From: an uncultured Peptostreptococcaceae bacterium | GTDB taxonomy: Bacteria; Bacillota; Clostridia; Peptostreptococcales; Peptostreptococcaceae | DNA: 64,000 nt | Assembly (NCBI GenBank): GCA_947072565.1 | Contig: CAMTIM010000059.1 | Location: 1-64,000 of the forward strand | Direction of reading: 5' to 3' | Part shown: positions 44,336 through 55,025 of the stretch, in pieces | Position numbering within the stretch: the first letter of the stretch is position 1 | Layout of the letters: every line of letters begins with the position of its first letter | Notes under the pieces: generated by a model | Databases searched by the model: none | The model's input: the letters and a program-made list of their open reading frames with translations, nothing else | What the model was told of the DNA's origin: nothing | Made by a program: the position numbers and the translations under genes

Positions 44336-45352
44336 ATGCATGATTTTGATGATGAAAACAGGATAATTACATCTACAATGCAAAATGATGATGTTGACAT
44401 AGAAAATAGTTTAAGACCTAAAACATTAGATGATTATTTAGGCCAAGAAAAAACTAAAGAACAATTAAAAATATTTATAGAAGCAGCAAAATCTAGAAAC
44501 GAACCACTAGACCATGTTTTATTATACGGTCCACCGGGACTTGGTAAAACAACTTTATCAAGTATAATAGCAAATGAAATGGGTGTTAATTTAAGAATAA
44601 CATCAGGTCCTGCTATAGAAAGGGCTGGAGATTTAGCAGCTATACTTACAAATTTAAATGAAAATGATGTTTTATTTATAGATGAAATACATCGTATAAA
44701 TAGAACTGTTGAAGAAGTATTATATCCTGCAATGGAAGATTATTGTTTAGATATAATCATTGGAAAAGGACCATCTGCTAGAAGTATAAGACTTGATTTA
44801 CCTAAGTTTACATTAATAGGCGCAACTACTAGAGCAGGCATGCTTACAAATCCACTAAGAGACAGATTTGGAGTTATTTGTAAGCTAGATTATTATACAG
44901 TAGATGAATTAACTAAAATAGTAATAAGGTCTGCTGAAATTTTAGGAGCTGAAATAGAAGAAGGTGGAGCAATTGAAATTGCAAGGCGTTCTAGAGGAAC
45001 TCCAAGAATAGCAAACAGACTTTTAAAAAGAGTAAGAGATTATGCTCAAGTAAGAGCAAATGGAGATATAACAAATGAAGTTGCAGACCAAGCTTTAGAA
45101 CTTTTAGGAGTTGACAGCTTAGGACTAGACTATGTAGATGAAAAATTACTAATGACAATAATTCAAAAGTTTACAGGTGGACCTGTAGGATTAGATACAC
45201 TAGCGGCATCTATAGGAGAAGATAGAAATACCATTGAAGATGTTTATGAGCCTTATCTATTACAGTTAGGTTTTTTAAATAGAGGCCCAAGAGGTAGAAT
45301 AGCAATGCCTCTAGCATATGAACATTTAAAAATACCATATCCAGCTAAATAA
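44336..45352 (+). CDS. ruvB: Holliday junction branch migration ATPase RuvB
   Basis: 338-residue AAA+ motor. Walker [10 protein letters not shown], Walker B LFIDEIHR, sensor [11 protein letters not shown] and the C-terminal winged helix ([16 protein letters not shown]). Drives DNA through the RuvA-junction complex. ATG with GAAGGGGG upstream; 81 nt after ruvA. Confidence 0.97.
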   Translation: MHDFDDENRIITSTMQNDDVDIENSLRPKTLDDYLGQEKTKEQLKIFIEAAKSRNEPLDHVLLYGPPGLGKTTLSSIIANEMGVNLRITSGPAIERAGDLAAILTNLNENDVLFIDEIHRINRTVEEVLYPAMEDYCLDIIIGKGPSARSIRLDLPKFTLIGATTRAGMLTNPLRDRFGVICKLDYYTVDELTKIVIRSAEILGAEIEEGGAIEIARRSRGTPRIANRLLKRVRDYAQVRANGDITNEVADQALELLGVDSLGLDYVDEKLLMTIIQKFTGGPVGLDTLAASIGEDRNTIEDVYEPYLLQLGFLNRGPRGRIAMPLAYEHLKIPYPAK

Positions 45353-45434
45353 AAAATAAGCTATTTATATAGAAAAAAACCTTATTTTTTGTTATTATGA
45401 TAATTGCATAAATTTTTGGAAAGGAAGTTGAAAA

Positions 45435-46460
45435 TTGAAAACAAGTGACTTTTACTTTGACCTACCAGAAGAATTAATTGCTCAAATTCCGATAGAAGAT
45501 AGATCTAGTTCTAAATTAATGGTTCTAGATAAAGAAACTGGTAACATAGAGCATAAAATTTTTAAAGACGTAATAAATTATTTAAATCCAGGAGATTGTT
45601 TAGTTCTTAATAATACTAGAGTTATACCTGCTAGATTAATAGGAGAAAAACTAGATACTGGAGGTAAGATAGAATTTCTTTTATTAAAAAGAACGCAAGA
45701 AGATACTTGGCAAGCGTTAGTTAAGCCAGGAAAAAGAGCTAAAGTTGGAACTAAGTTCTCATTTGGGAATGGAAAATTAATAGGAGAAGTAGTTGGCCTA
45801 GCAGAAGAGGGATCTAGAATAATAAAATTCCATTATGAAGGAATTTTTGAAGAAGTTTTAGATGAATTAGGAAATATGCCACTGCCTCCATATATAACAG
45901 AGAGACTACAAGAAAAAGAAAGATATCAAACTGTTTATTCAAAGCATAGTGGCTCAGCAGCAGCACCAACAGCAGGACTTCACTTTACTGATGAATTATT
46001 AAAACAAATAAAAGATAAAGGTGTAGATATTGCATTTGTAACACTACACGTTGGTCTTGGAACATTTAGACCAGTTAAAGTTGATGATGTCCTAAATCAT
46101 GAAATGCATTCTGAGTATTACGTAGTTGACAAAGAAGCAGTTAGCAAGATAAATAAAGCTAAAGCTAATGGCAAAAATGTAATATGCGTTGGAACTACAA
46201 GTTGCAGAACTGTAGAATCAGCAAGTTTAGAAGATGGAACTATAAAAGAATGCAGTGGTTGGACTAATATATTTATTTATCCAGGGTATAAGTTTAAGAT
46301 AGTAGATAGACTTATAACTAACTTCCATTTACCAGAGTCGACACTAATAATGTTAGTAAGCGCACTTTGCAGCAAAGATAATGTACTTAATGCTTATGAC
46401 GTAGCCGTAGAAGAAAAATACAGATTTTTCAGTTTTGGAGATGCAATGATCATAAAGTAG
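45435..46460 (+). CDS. queA: S-adenosylmethionine:tRNA ribosyltransferase-isomerase QueA
   Basis: Converts preQ1 in tRNA to epoxyqueuosine; 341 residues. Landmarks are [12 protein letters not shown] at the N-terminus, [20 protein letters not shown] and [17 protein letters not shown] start 45435 with AAGGAAG upstream. Part of ruvCAB-queA-tgt; Tgt acts one step earlier in the queuosine pathway. Confidence 0.97.
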   Translation: MKTSDFYFDLPEELIAQIPIEDRSSSKLMVLDKETGNIEHKIFKDVINYLNPGDCLVLNNTRVIPARLIGEKLDTGGKIEFLLLKRTQEDTWQALVKPGKRAKVGTKFSFGNGKLIGEVVGLAEEGSRIIKFHYEGIFEEVLDELGNMPLPPYITERLQEKERYQTVYSKHSGSAAAPTAGLHFTDELLKQIKDKGVDIAFVTLHVGLGTFRPVKVDDVLNHEMHSEYYVVDKEAVSKINKAKANGKNVICVGTTSCRTVESASLEDGTIKECSGWTNIFIYPGYKFKIVDRLITNFHLPESTLIMLVSALCSKDNVLNAYDVAVEEKYRFFSFGDAMIIK

Positions 46461-46469
46461 GAGGGGCGT

Positions 46470-46985
46470 ATGAAAAATTTAGATAAAAATAATTTATCAC
46501 TTAGAATAGCCTATATATTTGAATCAATGTTAGCAATGGTAGTTTTACTTGCGGTATTTTTAGGAACTATAGATGTTTTAAGAATGATATGGAAAGCTTA
46601 TATAATTGAATTTCAAACACCTGTTCAATATAGCCAACTTAACGATATGTTAGGGCAAATACTACTTTTAGTTATAGGGGTAGAACTTGTAGTAATGCTT
46701 TCACTTCATATACCAGGAGCTCTTATAGAAGTATTATTATATGCAATAGCAAGAAAGATGCTATTACTTCCAAAGAGTGAGGGAATGGCAGATGTTTTAA
46801 TTGGAGTATTAGCAATTGCTGGTATATTCGCAATTAGAAAGTATTTAGTAATAAAGGACAATAGCAACTTAAATGTTACCAGCATTCATTATGAAGATTG
46901 TGAAGAAGGACAGGATTGTGATGAATGTGAAGCATGCAGAGAAGCAAAATTAAAGAAATTAGAAGAAGCAAAATCAAAACATTAG
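46470..46985 (+). CDS. PsiE-like membrane protein with Cys-rich tail
   Basis: 171 residues with four membrane segments (about 15-38, 63-82, 85-100, 108-128). The pattern IGVELVVMLSLH...VLLYAIARKMLLL resembles the phosphate-starvation-inducible PsiE family. The cytoplasmic tail holds EDCEEGQDCDECEACREAK, four Cys that may bind metal. It starts 9 nt after queA and ends 18 nt before tgt, so it is a true operon member despite its unknown role. Confidence 0.75.
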   Translation: MKNLDKNNLSLRIAYIFESMLAMVVLLAVFLGTIDVLRMIWKAYIIEFQTPVQYSQLNDMLGQILLLVIGVELVVMLSLHIPGALIEVLLYAIARKMLLLPKSEGMADVLIGVLAIAGIFAIRKYLVIKDNSNLNVTSIHYEDCEEGQDCDECEACREAKLKKLEEAKSKH

Positions 46986-48125
<1,140 letters not shown>

Positions 48126-48232
48126 TTAATGGTATAAAATAAGATGTATAAGTTTTACTATTAATTGCAATTGTTTTAATATATAATGATTGTATAAGTA
48201 AAATTATTATAACTATTTAAGGAGTGAAAATA

Positions 48233-48526
48233 ATGAAACCACAAACAACACAAATGATAATGGCAGTAGTTACATGGGCAGGACTATTTGCAGTATTCTA
48301 CTTCCTATTAATAAGACCTCAAAAGAAGAAAGATAAAAAGTTAAAAGATATGAGAGAATCTTTATCAGTTGGAGATAAAGTAACTACTATAGGCGGAATC
48401 ATAGCTAACGTTGCAAAAATTGAAGAAGACTTCGTAGTATTAGAATTAGGACCAAACAGAACTAAAGTACCATTTGAAAAATGGGCTATAGGTACTGTTG
48501 AAAGTAAAAAAGAATCAGTAGAATAA
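48233..48526 (+). CDS. yajC: preprotein translocase subunit YajC
   Basis: 97 residues: a single membrane helix (about 8-26, ending FLLIRPQKKKDKKLK) and a small soluble domain with the family stretch GDKVTTIGGIIANV. Start ATG 48233 with AAGGAGTG 6 nt upstream; GTG 48224 is inside that site. YajC works with SecDF, but secD/secF are not next to it here. Confidence 0.94.
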   Translation: MKPQTTQMIMAVVTWAGLFAVFYFLLIRPQKKKDKKLKDMRESLSVGDKVTTIGGIIANVAKIEEDFVVLELGPNRTKVPFEKWAIGTVESKKESVE

Positions 48527-48538
48527 TTTTGAATTTAG

Positions 48539-48582
48539 ACACCTTGTTATTAATATTTATATTAATAACAAGGTGTTTTTTA
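48539..48582 (+). terminator. yajC terminator
   Basis: ACACCTTGTTATTAATAT and its 18-nt complement with a very short loop, followed by TTTT. Confidence 0.93.
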
Positions 48583-48815
48583 TTTAGTTAATATAAATAA
48601 ATATCTATATTAACTAAAGTTAGGCTATAGACTTACAAATAAAATCCGTATATATAAATAAGTTTTCTTATTTATGTTAGTTAAAATGTATAAAGTTTTG
48701 ACTATCTAGCATTAAAACTTTAAAACAATAATATTAAATACTAAAGTTTTAGTAGGTGTGACAATAGTTTACGAGTTATACTCATGCCACGACTTTATAA
48801 TATAGGAGGTTATTT
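48583..48815 (+). other. AT-rich leader region upstream of cheV
   Basis: No ORF. A perfect hairpin ATAAATAAG-tttt-CTTATTTAT lies at 48654-48675. Next come repeated AAAGTTTT/AAAACTTT elements (about 48690-48750) and a less AT-rich stretch (48754-48792) with a small GAGT/ACTC hairpin just before the ribosome site. No known riboswitch is recognised. Confidence 0.4.
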
Positions 48816-49742
48816 ATGGGATTTTCAGAAAGCACAAGTAACACAAAGATACTTTTAGAATCAGGAACTAATGAACTTGAAATTATGGAATTTGTTATTG
48901 CAGGGGAATTATTTGGTATAAATGTAGCTAAAGTTAGAGAGATTATGATAGCACAAGAGGTTAAAAAAATGCCTAATTCACATGATGTTGTAGAGGGTGT
49001 ATTTAAATCAAGAAATGAAATTATTACAGTAATAGACTTAGGTAAATATTTAAACCTTCCTAAATCACAAAATCCAAGTACTGATATTTTTATTGTTACT
49101 CATTTTAATAAGTTAAACTTTGCTTTCCATGTTGAATCAGTAGCAGGAATTGCTAGAGTTTCTTGGGAATCAATAAAAAAACCTGATAGAGTTATCTATG
49201 GTGGTGACGAAGGTGTTGCAACCGGTATTGCAGAATATAAAGATAGACTTATAACTATTTTAGATTTTGAAAAAATTGTTGCAGAAATAAGTCCTGAGTC
49301 AAGTATTAAATTTGAAGACTTAGCTAAATTAGGTGAACGTAAAAATAATGATAAAACTGTATTAATAGTAGAAGACTCAATGCTACTTTCTAAAATGATT
49401 GTGGAATGTTTAAGTAAAGCTGGATATAAAAATACAATTAAAGCGGATAATGGTAAAGAAGCATGGGAATATTTAGAAGAAGTTAAAAATTCTGGAGACC
49501 CAATTAAAAATCATGTTTCTTGTATAGTAACAGATATCGAAATGCCTTTAATGGACGGACATAGATTAACAAAACTTATAAAAGAAGATAATATACTTAA
49601 AGAGATTCCTATAATATTATTCTCTTCATTAATAAGTGAAGAAATGCGTATTAAAGGTAAATCAATTGGAGCAGATGAACAAATAACTAAGCCTGAAATA
49701 GCTAACCTTGTTGGTGTAATTGATAGATTAACTCAAAAATAG
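48816..49742 (+). CDS. cheV: chemotaxis coupling protein CheV
   Basis: 308 residues: CheW domain (about 20-165) fused to a response-regulator receiver (about 185-305), with the acidic pair in LIVEDS, phospho-Asp in VTDIEMPLMDG and a Lys in ITKPEI. CheV links chemoreceptors to CheA and is tuned by phosphorylation. No other chemotaxis gene is in the window, so it works in trans or in another signalling array. ATG with AGGAGGT upstream. Confidence 0.95.
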   Translation: MGFSESTSNTKILLESGTNELEIMEFVIAGELFGINVAKVREIMIAQEVKKMPNSHDVVEGVFKSRNEIITVIDLGKYLNLPKSQNPSTDIFIVTHFNKLNFAFHVESVAGIARVSWESIKKPDRVIYGGDEGVATGIAEYKDRLITILDFEKIVAEISPESSIKFEDLAKLGERKNNDKTVLIVEDSMLLSKMIVECLSKAGYKNTIKADNGKEAWEYLEEVKNSGDPIKNHVSCIVTDIEMPLMDGHRLTKLIKEDNILKEIPIILFSSLISEEMRIKGKSIGADEQITKPEIANLVGVIDRLTQK

Positions 49743-49806
49743 TAAATAATTTGTAATGTACAAACCTTCCGTTGAATATAAATATTAATACGGGAGGTGT
49801 TTTATT

Positions 49807-50169
49807 ATGGAAAAATCTAATCATGTTTTTAAAGGACTAGGATATGCATACATATTAACATTAGCTACATTACTTATATATAATTTGATACTAACATTTA
49901 CTAGCGTATCGGGAAGTTCTATTGCAATGGCATCATCATTTATAACTACTATATCAGCAGCCTTTGGAGGGTTTTATGCATCTCAGCATATAAAAGAAAA
50001 AGGGCTTATGTATGGTCTTTTGGTAGGACTGATGTACATAGTGTGTCTTATATTAATAGTATTTTTAGCAAAAGATCAATTTAGTGTTGAAATTGATATG
50101 TTGTATAAAGTATTATTAGTATCTTTATCTGGTGGAATAGGCGGAGTTCTAGGTGTAAACTTTAAATAG
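49807..50169 (+). CDS. TIGR04086/YrzE family membrane protein
   Basis: 120 residues, four membrane helices. The pattern FITTISAAFGGFYASQHIKEKGLMYGLLVG fits in two parts the TIGR04086 family (FITTISAAFGGFYAS, then KGLMYGLLVGL). B. subtilis yrzE lies downstream of yajC (yrbF) too. Function unknown. ATG with GGGAGGTG upstream. Confidence 0.85.
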   Translation: MEKSNHVFKGLGYAYILTLATLLIYNLILTFTSVSGSSIAMASSFITTISAAFGGFYASQHIKEKGLMYGLLVGLMYIVCLILIVFLAKDQFSVEIDMLYKVLLVSLSGGIGGVLGVNFK

Positions 50170-50191
50170 AGTTTTATATATCTAAATTTTG

Positions 50192-50200
50192 TGATATAAT
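50192..50200 (+). promoter_or_regulatory. SCIFF gene extended -10 promoter
   Basis: TGATATAAT (-10 at 50195-50200), 34 nt before the SCIFF start codon; the -35 (TTTTAT) is weak. Confidence 0.55.
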
Positions 50201-50234
50201 CAATAGGATAAATTTAACTTAGGAGGTAGTCAAA

Positions 50235-50378
50235 ATGGAAAAGAAGCATATAAAAACTTTATCTAAAGCTACTTTAAAAAACAGTGCTGAAAAAGGTGGA
50301 TGTGGCGAATGTCAAACATCTTGTCAATCAGCTTGTAAAACATCTTGCACAGTTGCAAACCAAGAGTGTGAGAGATAA
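50235..50378 (+). CDS. scfA: SCIFF ribosomally made peptide precursor (six cysteines in forty-five)
   Basis: 47-residue RiPP precursor, ATG with AGGAGGT 8 nt upstream. The N-terminal leader part is Lys/Thr rich (EKKHIKTLSKATLKNSAEKG). The core is GGCGECQTSCQSACKTSCTV and a final Cys: six cysteines at 23, 26, 30, 34, 38 and 45. SCIFF peptides are near-universal in Clostridia and receive Cys-to-Thr thioether bonds from a radical-SAM maturase, encoded here 4.6 kb downstream rather than next door. The biological role is unknown. Confidence 0.95.
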   Translation: MEKKHIKTLSKATLKNSAEKGGCGECQTSCQSACKTSCTVANQECER

Positions 50379-50394
50379 TAAACTTTATAAAACA

Positions 50395-50426
50395 AGACGT
50401 CATAGTATATGGCGTCTTATTTTTTA
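50395..50426 (+). terminator. SCIFF gene terminator
   Basis: AAGACGTCAT and ATGGCGTCTT pair (one G-U), followed by ATTTTTT. Confidence 0.85.
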
Positions 50427-50563
50427 TTTGTTAAATATGAAATTCTCATCTTATTATCATTTTAGATTAATATAAATCTAATTTAGACAAGATATAATAG
50501 GATTTGAATTTATAAATTTGAGGAAAGATAAAAAGGAAAGATAAATATAAGAAGGGACAACTT

Positions 50564-51232
50564 ATGAAAAAAATACTTATAATCGAAGATGAAAAAAACA
50601 TATCGTCATTTGTAAAAATGGAATTAGAATTTGAGGGATACAGTACCGTTGTTGAGGAAGATGGAAAAGATGGATTAAATACTGCCCTAAAAGAAAATTT
50701 CGATTTAATATTATTAGATTTAATGTTGCCTACTTTAAATGGGCTAGAGATATGTAGGCGATTAAAAAAAGAAAAAGATACGCCTATAATAATGTTAAGT
50801 GCAAGAGATAGTGTGATGGATAAAGTAACAGGTCTACAAGTTGGAGCTGATGATTATATAGCAAAACCATTTGCAATAGAAGAACTTTTAGCTAGGATAC
50901 AAGTGGTTTTTAGAAGGGATAAAAATAATAGTTCTCAAAATTTGAAATTTAAGGATTTAACTATCGATTCAGATTCTTATGTGGTAAAAAAAGATGGACA
51001 AGATTTAAGTCTTACTAATAAAGAGTATGAATTATTATTATACCTTGTTCAACATAAAGACAAGGTGGTTTCAAGAAATACATTACTAGAAAATGTATGG
51101 GGATATGATTATGAACCAGAAACAAATATAGTAGATGTATACATAAGATACCTAAGAAACAAGCTAAATAGCGAAGATAAGGAAAAATATATACAAACAG
51201 TTAGGTATGTTGGATATGTAATGAGGACATAA
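50564..51232 (+). CDS. OmpR/PhoB-family response regulator
   Basis: 222 residues: receiver domain with the acidic pair in IIEDEK, phospho-Asp in LLDLMLP (near 52) and Lys in YIAKPF, then a winged-helix DNA-binding domain (NKEYELLLYLVQHKDKVVSR, VYIRYLRNKL). Its histidine kinase begins 2 nt after its stop. Target genes unknown; the neighbours suggest envelope or peptide functions. Confidence 0.95.
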   Translation: MKKILIIEDEKNISSFVKMELEFEGYSTVVEEDGKDGLNTALKENFDLILLDLMLPTLNGLEICRRLKKEKDTPIIMLSARDSVMDKVTGLQVGADDYIAKPFAIEELLARIQVVFRRDKNNSSQNLKFKDLTIDSDSYVVKKDGQDLSLTNKEYELLLYLVQHKDKVVSRNTLLENVWGYDYEPETNIVDVYIRYLRNKLNSEDKEKYIQTVRYVGYVMRT

Positions 51233-51234
51233 TT

Positions 51235-52596
51235 ATGAAATCAAAAAAGTTATCTATATCAGCAGAACTTAGCTTACTTTGTTTAGCAATAATAACAACA
51301 ATACTTTTGATATATACTGTTATTCAAGTAATAAGTTTTAGCATATTTAGCATATCACATCAAAAGGATTTGATACAAAAGACTTATAATCAGATGGATT
51401 TAATATTTAGTGATGAAAATATATCAAAAAATTCAAATGAAATTATACGTTATATGAGTAAGCTACAAGGAGAAAATATTAGAATCTATAAAAATAATAA
51501 AGCTGTCTTTTCAACTAATTCAACTAAGTGGAAAACAATAGATTTTAATACTAATAAAATTCAAAGTGATATTGATATAAGGTTTATAAAGCTTAAACCA
51601 TATATATTGTTAGATAAAGATATAACTACAAAAGGATATAAAATTCAAATATTACAAGAAGTAGACATACTTAGTGATTTTGTAGAGGATTATTTATTTA
51701 TGTTTGTAGGCGCTGTAATTATGAGTATAATAATTAGTATTGTAGGGTCTATATATTTATCTAGGAGGTTTGTAAATAGGCTTAAATTATTAGGAGATAC
51801 TATAGATGACATAAAACAAAACAATATCAATTGTAGAGTTCCTCTGTCAGATGTTGATGATGAATTTGATAAAATAAATATATTATTTAATTCTATGATG
51901 GATGATATAGAAGAATCTTTTGATAAACAAAGTCAATTTGTATCTGATGCATCGCATGAACTTAGAACTCCACTTACAGTACTTCAAGGTCATCTTAAGA
52001 TGTTAAATAGATGGGGTAAAAATGATAAAGTTATTTTAGATAACTCTATTGATGTTTGCTTAGAAGAAGTAAATCGAATGATAAAAATGGTAAATGATTT
52101 ACTTTCACTATCTAGGGCTGATAAAGAAATAATAGACTTATGCAATTTAGAATACATCTACATAAGAGATGTAATATTTGAAACTATAGAAAATTACAAA
52201 ATCTTAAATAATAAAATAGACTTTAATATAAAAATACATGAAGATATAAAATTAAAAATAAGTAAAGAACACTTAAAACAACTACTTATAATAATGATAG
52301 ATAATGCTATAAAATATAATGACAAAGATATAATAAGAATAGAAATAGAACTTAGCTTAATACAAAATAAAGTATCTTTAGTAGTAAAAGACAATGGAAT
52401 TGGTATAGATGAAAAAAATATACACAAAGTTACAGATAGATTCTACAAAGTAGATGAATCTAGACAAAAAAATAATTCTTTTGGATTAGGGCTTTCAATA
52501 GCTAAAAAAATAATCTCTCTATACAATGGAGATTTAAAGATACAAAGTAAAATAGGAAAGTACACAAAGATTATAATTGAGTTTAATCAAACTTAA
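51235..52596 (+). CDS. sensor histidine kinase
   Basis: 453 residues: membrane segments at about 12-38 and 156-178 enclosing a ~115-residue outer sensor region, a HAMP domain (about 180-230), HisKA with SDASHELRTPLTVLQGH (phospho-His), and HATPase_c with N box DNAIKYN, KDNGIGID and FGLGLSIAKK. Pairs with the regulator immediately upstream. Signal unknown. Confidence 0.95.
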   Translation: MKSKKLSISAELSLLCLAIITTILLIYTVIQVISFSIFSISHQKDLIQKTYNQMDLIFSDENISKNSNEIIRYMSKLQGENIRIYKNNKAVFSTNSTKWKTIDFNTNKIQSDIDIRFIKLKPYILLDKDITTKGYKIQILQEVDILSDFVEDYLFMFVGAVIMSIIISIVGSIYLSRRFVNRLKLLGDTIDDIKQNNINCRVPLSDVDDEFDKINILFNSMMDDIEESFDKQSQFVSDASHELRTPLTVLQGHLKMLNRWGKNDKVILDNSIDVCLEEVNRMIKMVNDLLSLSRADKEIIDLCNLEYIYIRDVIFETIENYKILNNKIDFNIKIHEDIKLKISKEHLKQLLIIMIDNAIKYNDKDIIRIEIELSLIQNKVSLVVKDNGIGIDEKNIHKVTDRFYKVDESRQKNNSFGLGLSIAKKIISLYNGDLKIQSKIGKYTKIIIEFNQT

Positions 52597-52639
52597 ATCT
52601 ATAAAAAATATAACATTTAAATAAAAGGAGACAAAATTT

Positions 52640-54184
52640 ATGTCAAGAGTAGCAAAAGCAGCTGTAGGACTTATGGCAGTGACATTAATTGCAAAGTTCC
52701 TAGGGTTTGGTAGAGAATTAGCTCTAGCCACAGCATATGGAGCATCAGGAACGAGTGACGCATTTTTAGTTGCTATGAATATACCAGCAGTAATATTTAC
52801 AGCTATAGGTACATCTCTTGGAACTGCATTTATACCACTTTACTGTGATGTAGATTCTAAATTAGGAGAAAGAGAAGCAAATAAATTTACTAATAATGTT
52901 TTTAATATAGTAGTACTAATATGTTTAGCATTTTCTGTAATAGGAGCACTGTTTACTCCACAAATAGTAAAACTATTTGCTGTAGGATTTAAAGGAGAAA
53001 CACTTGCCCAAGCTATATACTTTACAAGAATAATGTTATTAGGTATGGCATTTTTAGGAATGAGTTATATTATGATGGCTTACTTACAAGTAAAAGAAAA
53101 CTTTACGATACCAGGTCTTATGCCTGTACCTTATAATATGTTTATAATATTAGCTATATTAATAAGTGTAAAAGTTAGCCCATATTTATTGCCATGGGGA
53201 GCTCTTATTGGACTATTGTTCCAATTTTTATTCCAACTTCCATTTGCAATGAAAAAAGGATTCAGATATAGACCATATATAAATCTTAAAGATGAATATC
53301 TAAAAAAGATGCTTTGGCTTGTAGGTCCAGTTCTTATAGGAGTTGCAGTTAACCAAATAAATACAATAGTAGATAGAACTATAGCATCTACATTAGTTGA
53401 AGGTAGTATATCTGCACTAAACTATGCAAATAAGCTTAACCAGTTTGTTATGGGTATGTTTATAGTTTCTATATCATCTGTTATATATCCGATGTTATCA
53501 AAGTTATCATCAGAAAATAACAAAGAGAAATTTAATAAATCAATATCTACATCAGTAAATGCAGTTGTATTGATAGTTATACCAATATCAGTAGGAGCTA
53601 TAATACTTGCAAATCCTATAGTAAAGTTATTATTCCAAAGAGGAGAGTTTGATGCTAGAGCGACACAAATGACAGCTATAGCACTAATGTTTTACTCAGT
53701 AGGGATGATAGGATTTGGACTTAGAGATATATTAGGTAAAGTCTTTTATTCATTAAAAGATACCAAAACACCTATGATAAATGGAGTTATAGCTATGGGT
53801 TTAAATATTGTACTTAACATTTCATTTGTTAAATTTACTAATATGCAACTTGCAGGTCTAGCATTTGCTACAAGTATATCAGCACTTGTAACGATAGCTT
53901 TATTATTTATAAGTTTAAGAAGAAAAATAGGTCCGTTTGGTGGTAAATCAATAGCACTAGTAATGATAAAATCTATGGTATCAGCAGCATTAATGGCTGT
54001 AGTAGCTTTATTTGTTTATAATACTATAGGATCTATATTAGGAAGTGGATCTATACAAGAAATTATTACTTTAGCAGCGTCAGTAGGTATGGGTGCATTA
54101 GTTTATGCAATAAGTATAATACTTCTTAAAGTAAGTGAAGTTAACTTGATTTTAGATACAATAAAACGTAAAATAAAAAGATAA
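52640..54184 (+). CDS. murJ: MurJ/MviN-family lipid II flippase
   Basis: 514 residues, about 14 membrane helices. The family start FLGFGRELALATAYGASGTSDAF appears here as LGFGRELALATAYGASGTSD, followed by FQRGEFD. It moves lipid II or related lipid-linked sugars across the membrane for cell-wall synthesis. ATG with AAAGGAG upstream. Several MurJ-like paralogues occur in clostridia, so this may not be the essential one. Confidence 0.92.
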   Translation: MSRVAKAAVGLMAVTLIAKFLGFGRELALATAYGASGTSDAFLVAMNIPAVIFTAIGTSLGTAFIPLYCDVDSKLGEREANKFTNNVFNIVVLICLAFSVIGALFTPQIVKLFAVGFKGETLAQAIYFTRIMLLGMAFLGMSYIMMAYLQVKENFTIPGLMPVPYNMFIILAILISVKVSPYLLPWGALIGLLFQFLFQLPFAMKKGFRYRPYINLKDEYLKKMLWLVGPVLIGVAVNQINTIVDRTIASTLVEGSISALNYANKLNQFVMGMFIVSISSVIYPMLSKLSSENNKEKFNKSISTSVNAVVLIVIPISVGAIILANPIVKLLFQRGEFDARATQMTAIALMFYSVGMIGFGLRDILGKVFYSLKDTKTPMINGVIAMGLNIVLNISFVKFTNMQLAGLAFATSISALVTIALLFISLRRKIGPFGGKSIALVMIKSMVSAALMAVVALFVYNTIGSILGSGSIQEIITLAASVGMGALVYAISIILLKVSEVNLILDTIKRKIKR

Positions 54185-54199
54185 ATAGATTATTAAGAC

Positions 54200-54243
54200 G
54201 GTATAAAGATGGATTTTAAAATCTATCTTTATACCTATTTTGA
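54200..54243 (+). terminator. murJ terminator-like hairpin
   Basis: GGTATAAAGATGGATTTT and AAAATCTATCTTTATACC form an 18-bp stem with one G-U pair. The T tract is short. Confidence 0.75.
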
Positions 54244-54286
54244 TATATACACTTTATAAATATAAAATTTAACTAGGAGAAATAAA

Positions 54287-54796
54287 ATGATACCTAAAAG
54301 AGTAAAGCAATTTTATATTAATGTAACTGACCTTATGAGTAAAGAAGACTATAAATATGTACAAAATAATATAAATAAGAAAGAATTTGAATTATTTATT
54401 AAACTATCAAAATCAGAGCAAAAACATAGTGTTAGAATAGCAAAGACAATTGAATCTGCTATTGATAATCTAGTGGTAGATAATCAAGAAATTGTAAATA
54501 ATAAACAATTACTAATAAAGGTAGCACTATTACACGATATAGGAAAAATAAGAAAAAGACTAAATGTAATTGATAAATCTATAATTGTTATTTTAAATAA
54601 AATGACTAAAGGGGAATTGAAGAAGTTTAAAAAATCTAAAAAAGTTCAATGTTACTATAATCATAGTGAATATAGTTATGAAATTCTTAAAAAAATAATT
54701 GATGATGAACTGTTATTAAAAATAGTGAAAAATCATCATAAAGACACTGATGATGAAATTATTAAATTTTTCGAAAAAATAGATGATGAAAATTAA
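54287..54796 (+). CDS. HD-domain phosphohydrolase-like protein
   Basis: 169 residues. The metal-binding pattern is visible: H in EQKHSVRIA, LLHDIGKIRK, a later H in YYNHSEYSYEIL, and NHHKDTDDEI. Such HD proteins hydrolyse nucleotides or phosphodiesters; the substrate is unknown. Lies alone between the murJ and maturase units. ATG with AGGAG upstream. Confidence 0.88.
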   Translation: MIPKRVKQFYINVTDLMSKEDYKYVQNNINKKEFELFIKLSKSEQKHSVRIAKTIESAIDNLVVDNQEIVNNKQLLIKVALLHDIGKIRKRLNVIDKSIIVILNKMTKGELKKFKKSKKVQCYYNHSEYSYEILKKIIDDELLLKIVKNHHKDTDDEIIKFFEKIDDEN

Positions 54797-54847
54797 AACG
54801 TATAAAACTCTTGATAAGTATTAAGCAAGAGTTTTATACGTTTTTTA
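54795..54847 (+). terminator. terminator of the HD-domain gene
   Basis: AAAACGTATAAAACTCTTG and its 19-nt complement with a 12-nt loop and TTTTTT. The stem begins at the stop codon. Confidence 0.93.
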
Positions 54848-55025
54848 TATACAATCTATAATTTATCGATATTCATATAGCTTGTAGTAAATTTATTAGC
54901 TTAAAACACATCTTATTGATATTGCCTATATTTTATATAAGCTATATAATGGAGGGTAGAGTTTTAAATACAATATCAAAAAAAGTCGATATAGATGGAA
55001 AAAGAATATTTAGGAGGACAAAAAT

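Noticed and set aside
48796-48801. TATAAT as the cheV promoter
   Set aside because: Only about 15 nt before the ATG and 4 nt before the ribosome site, so a start there would remove the Shine-Dalgarno sequence.
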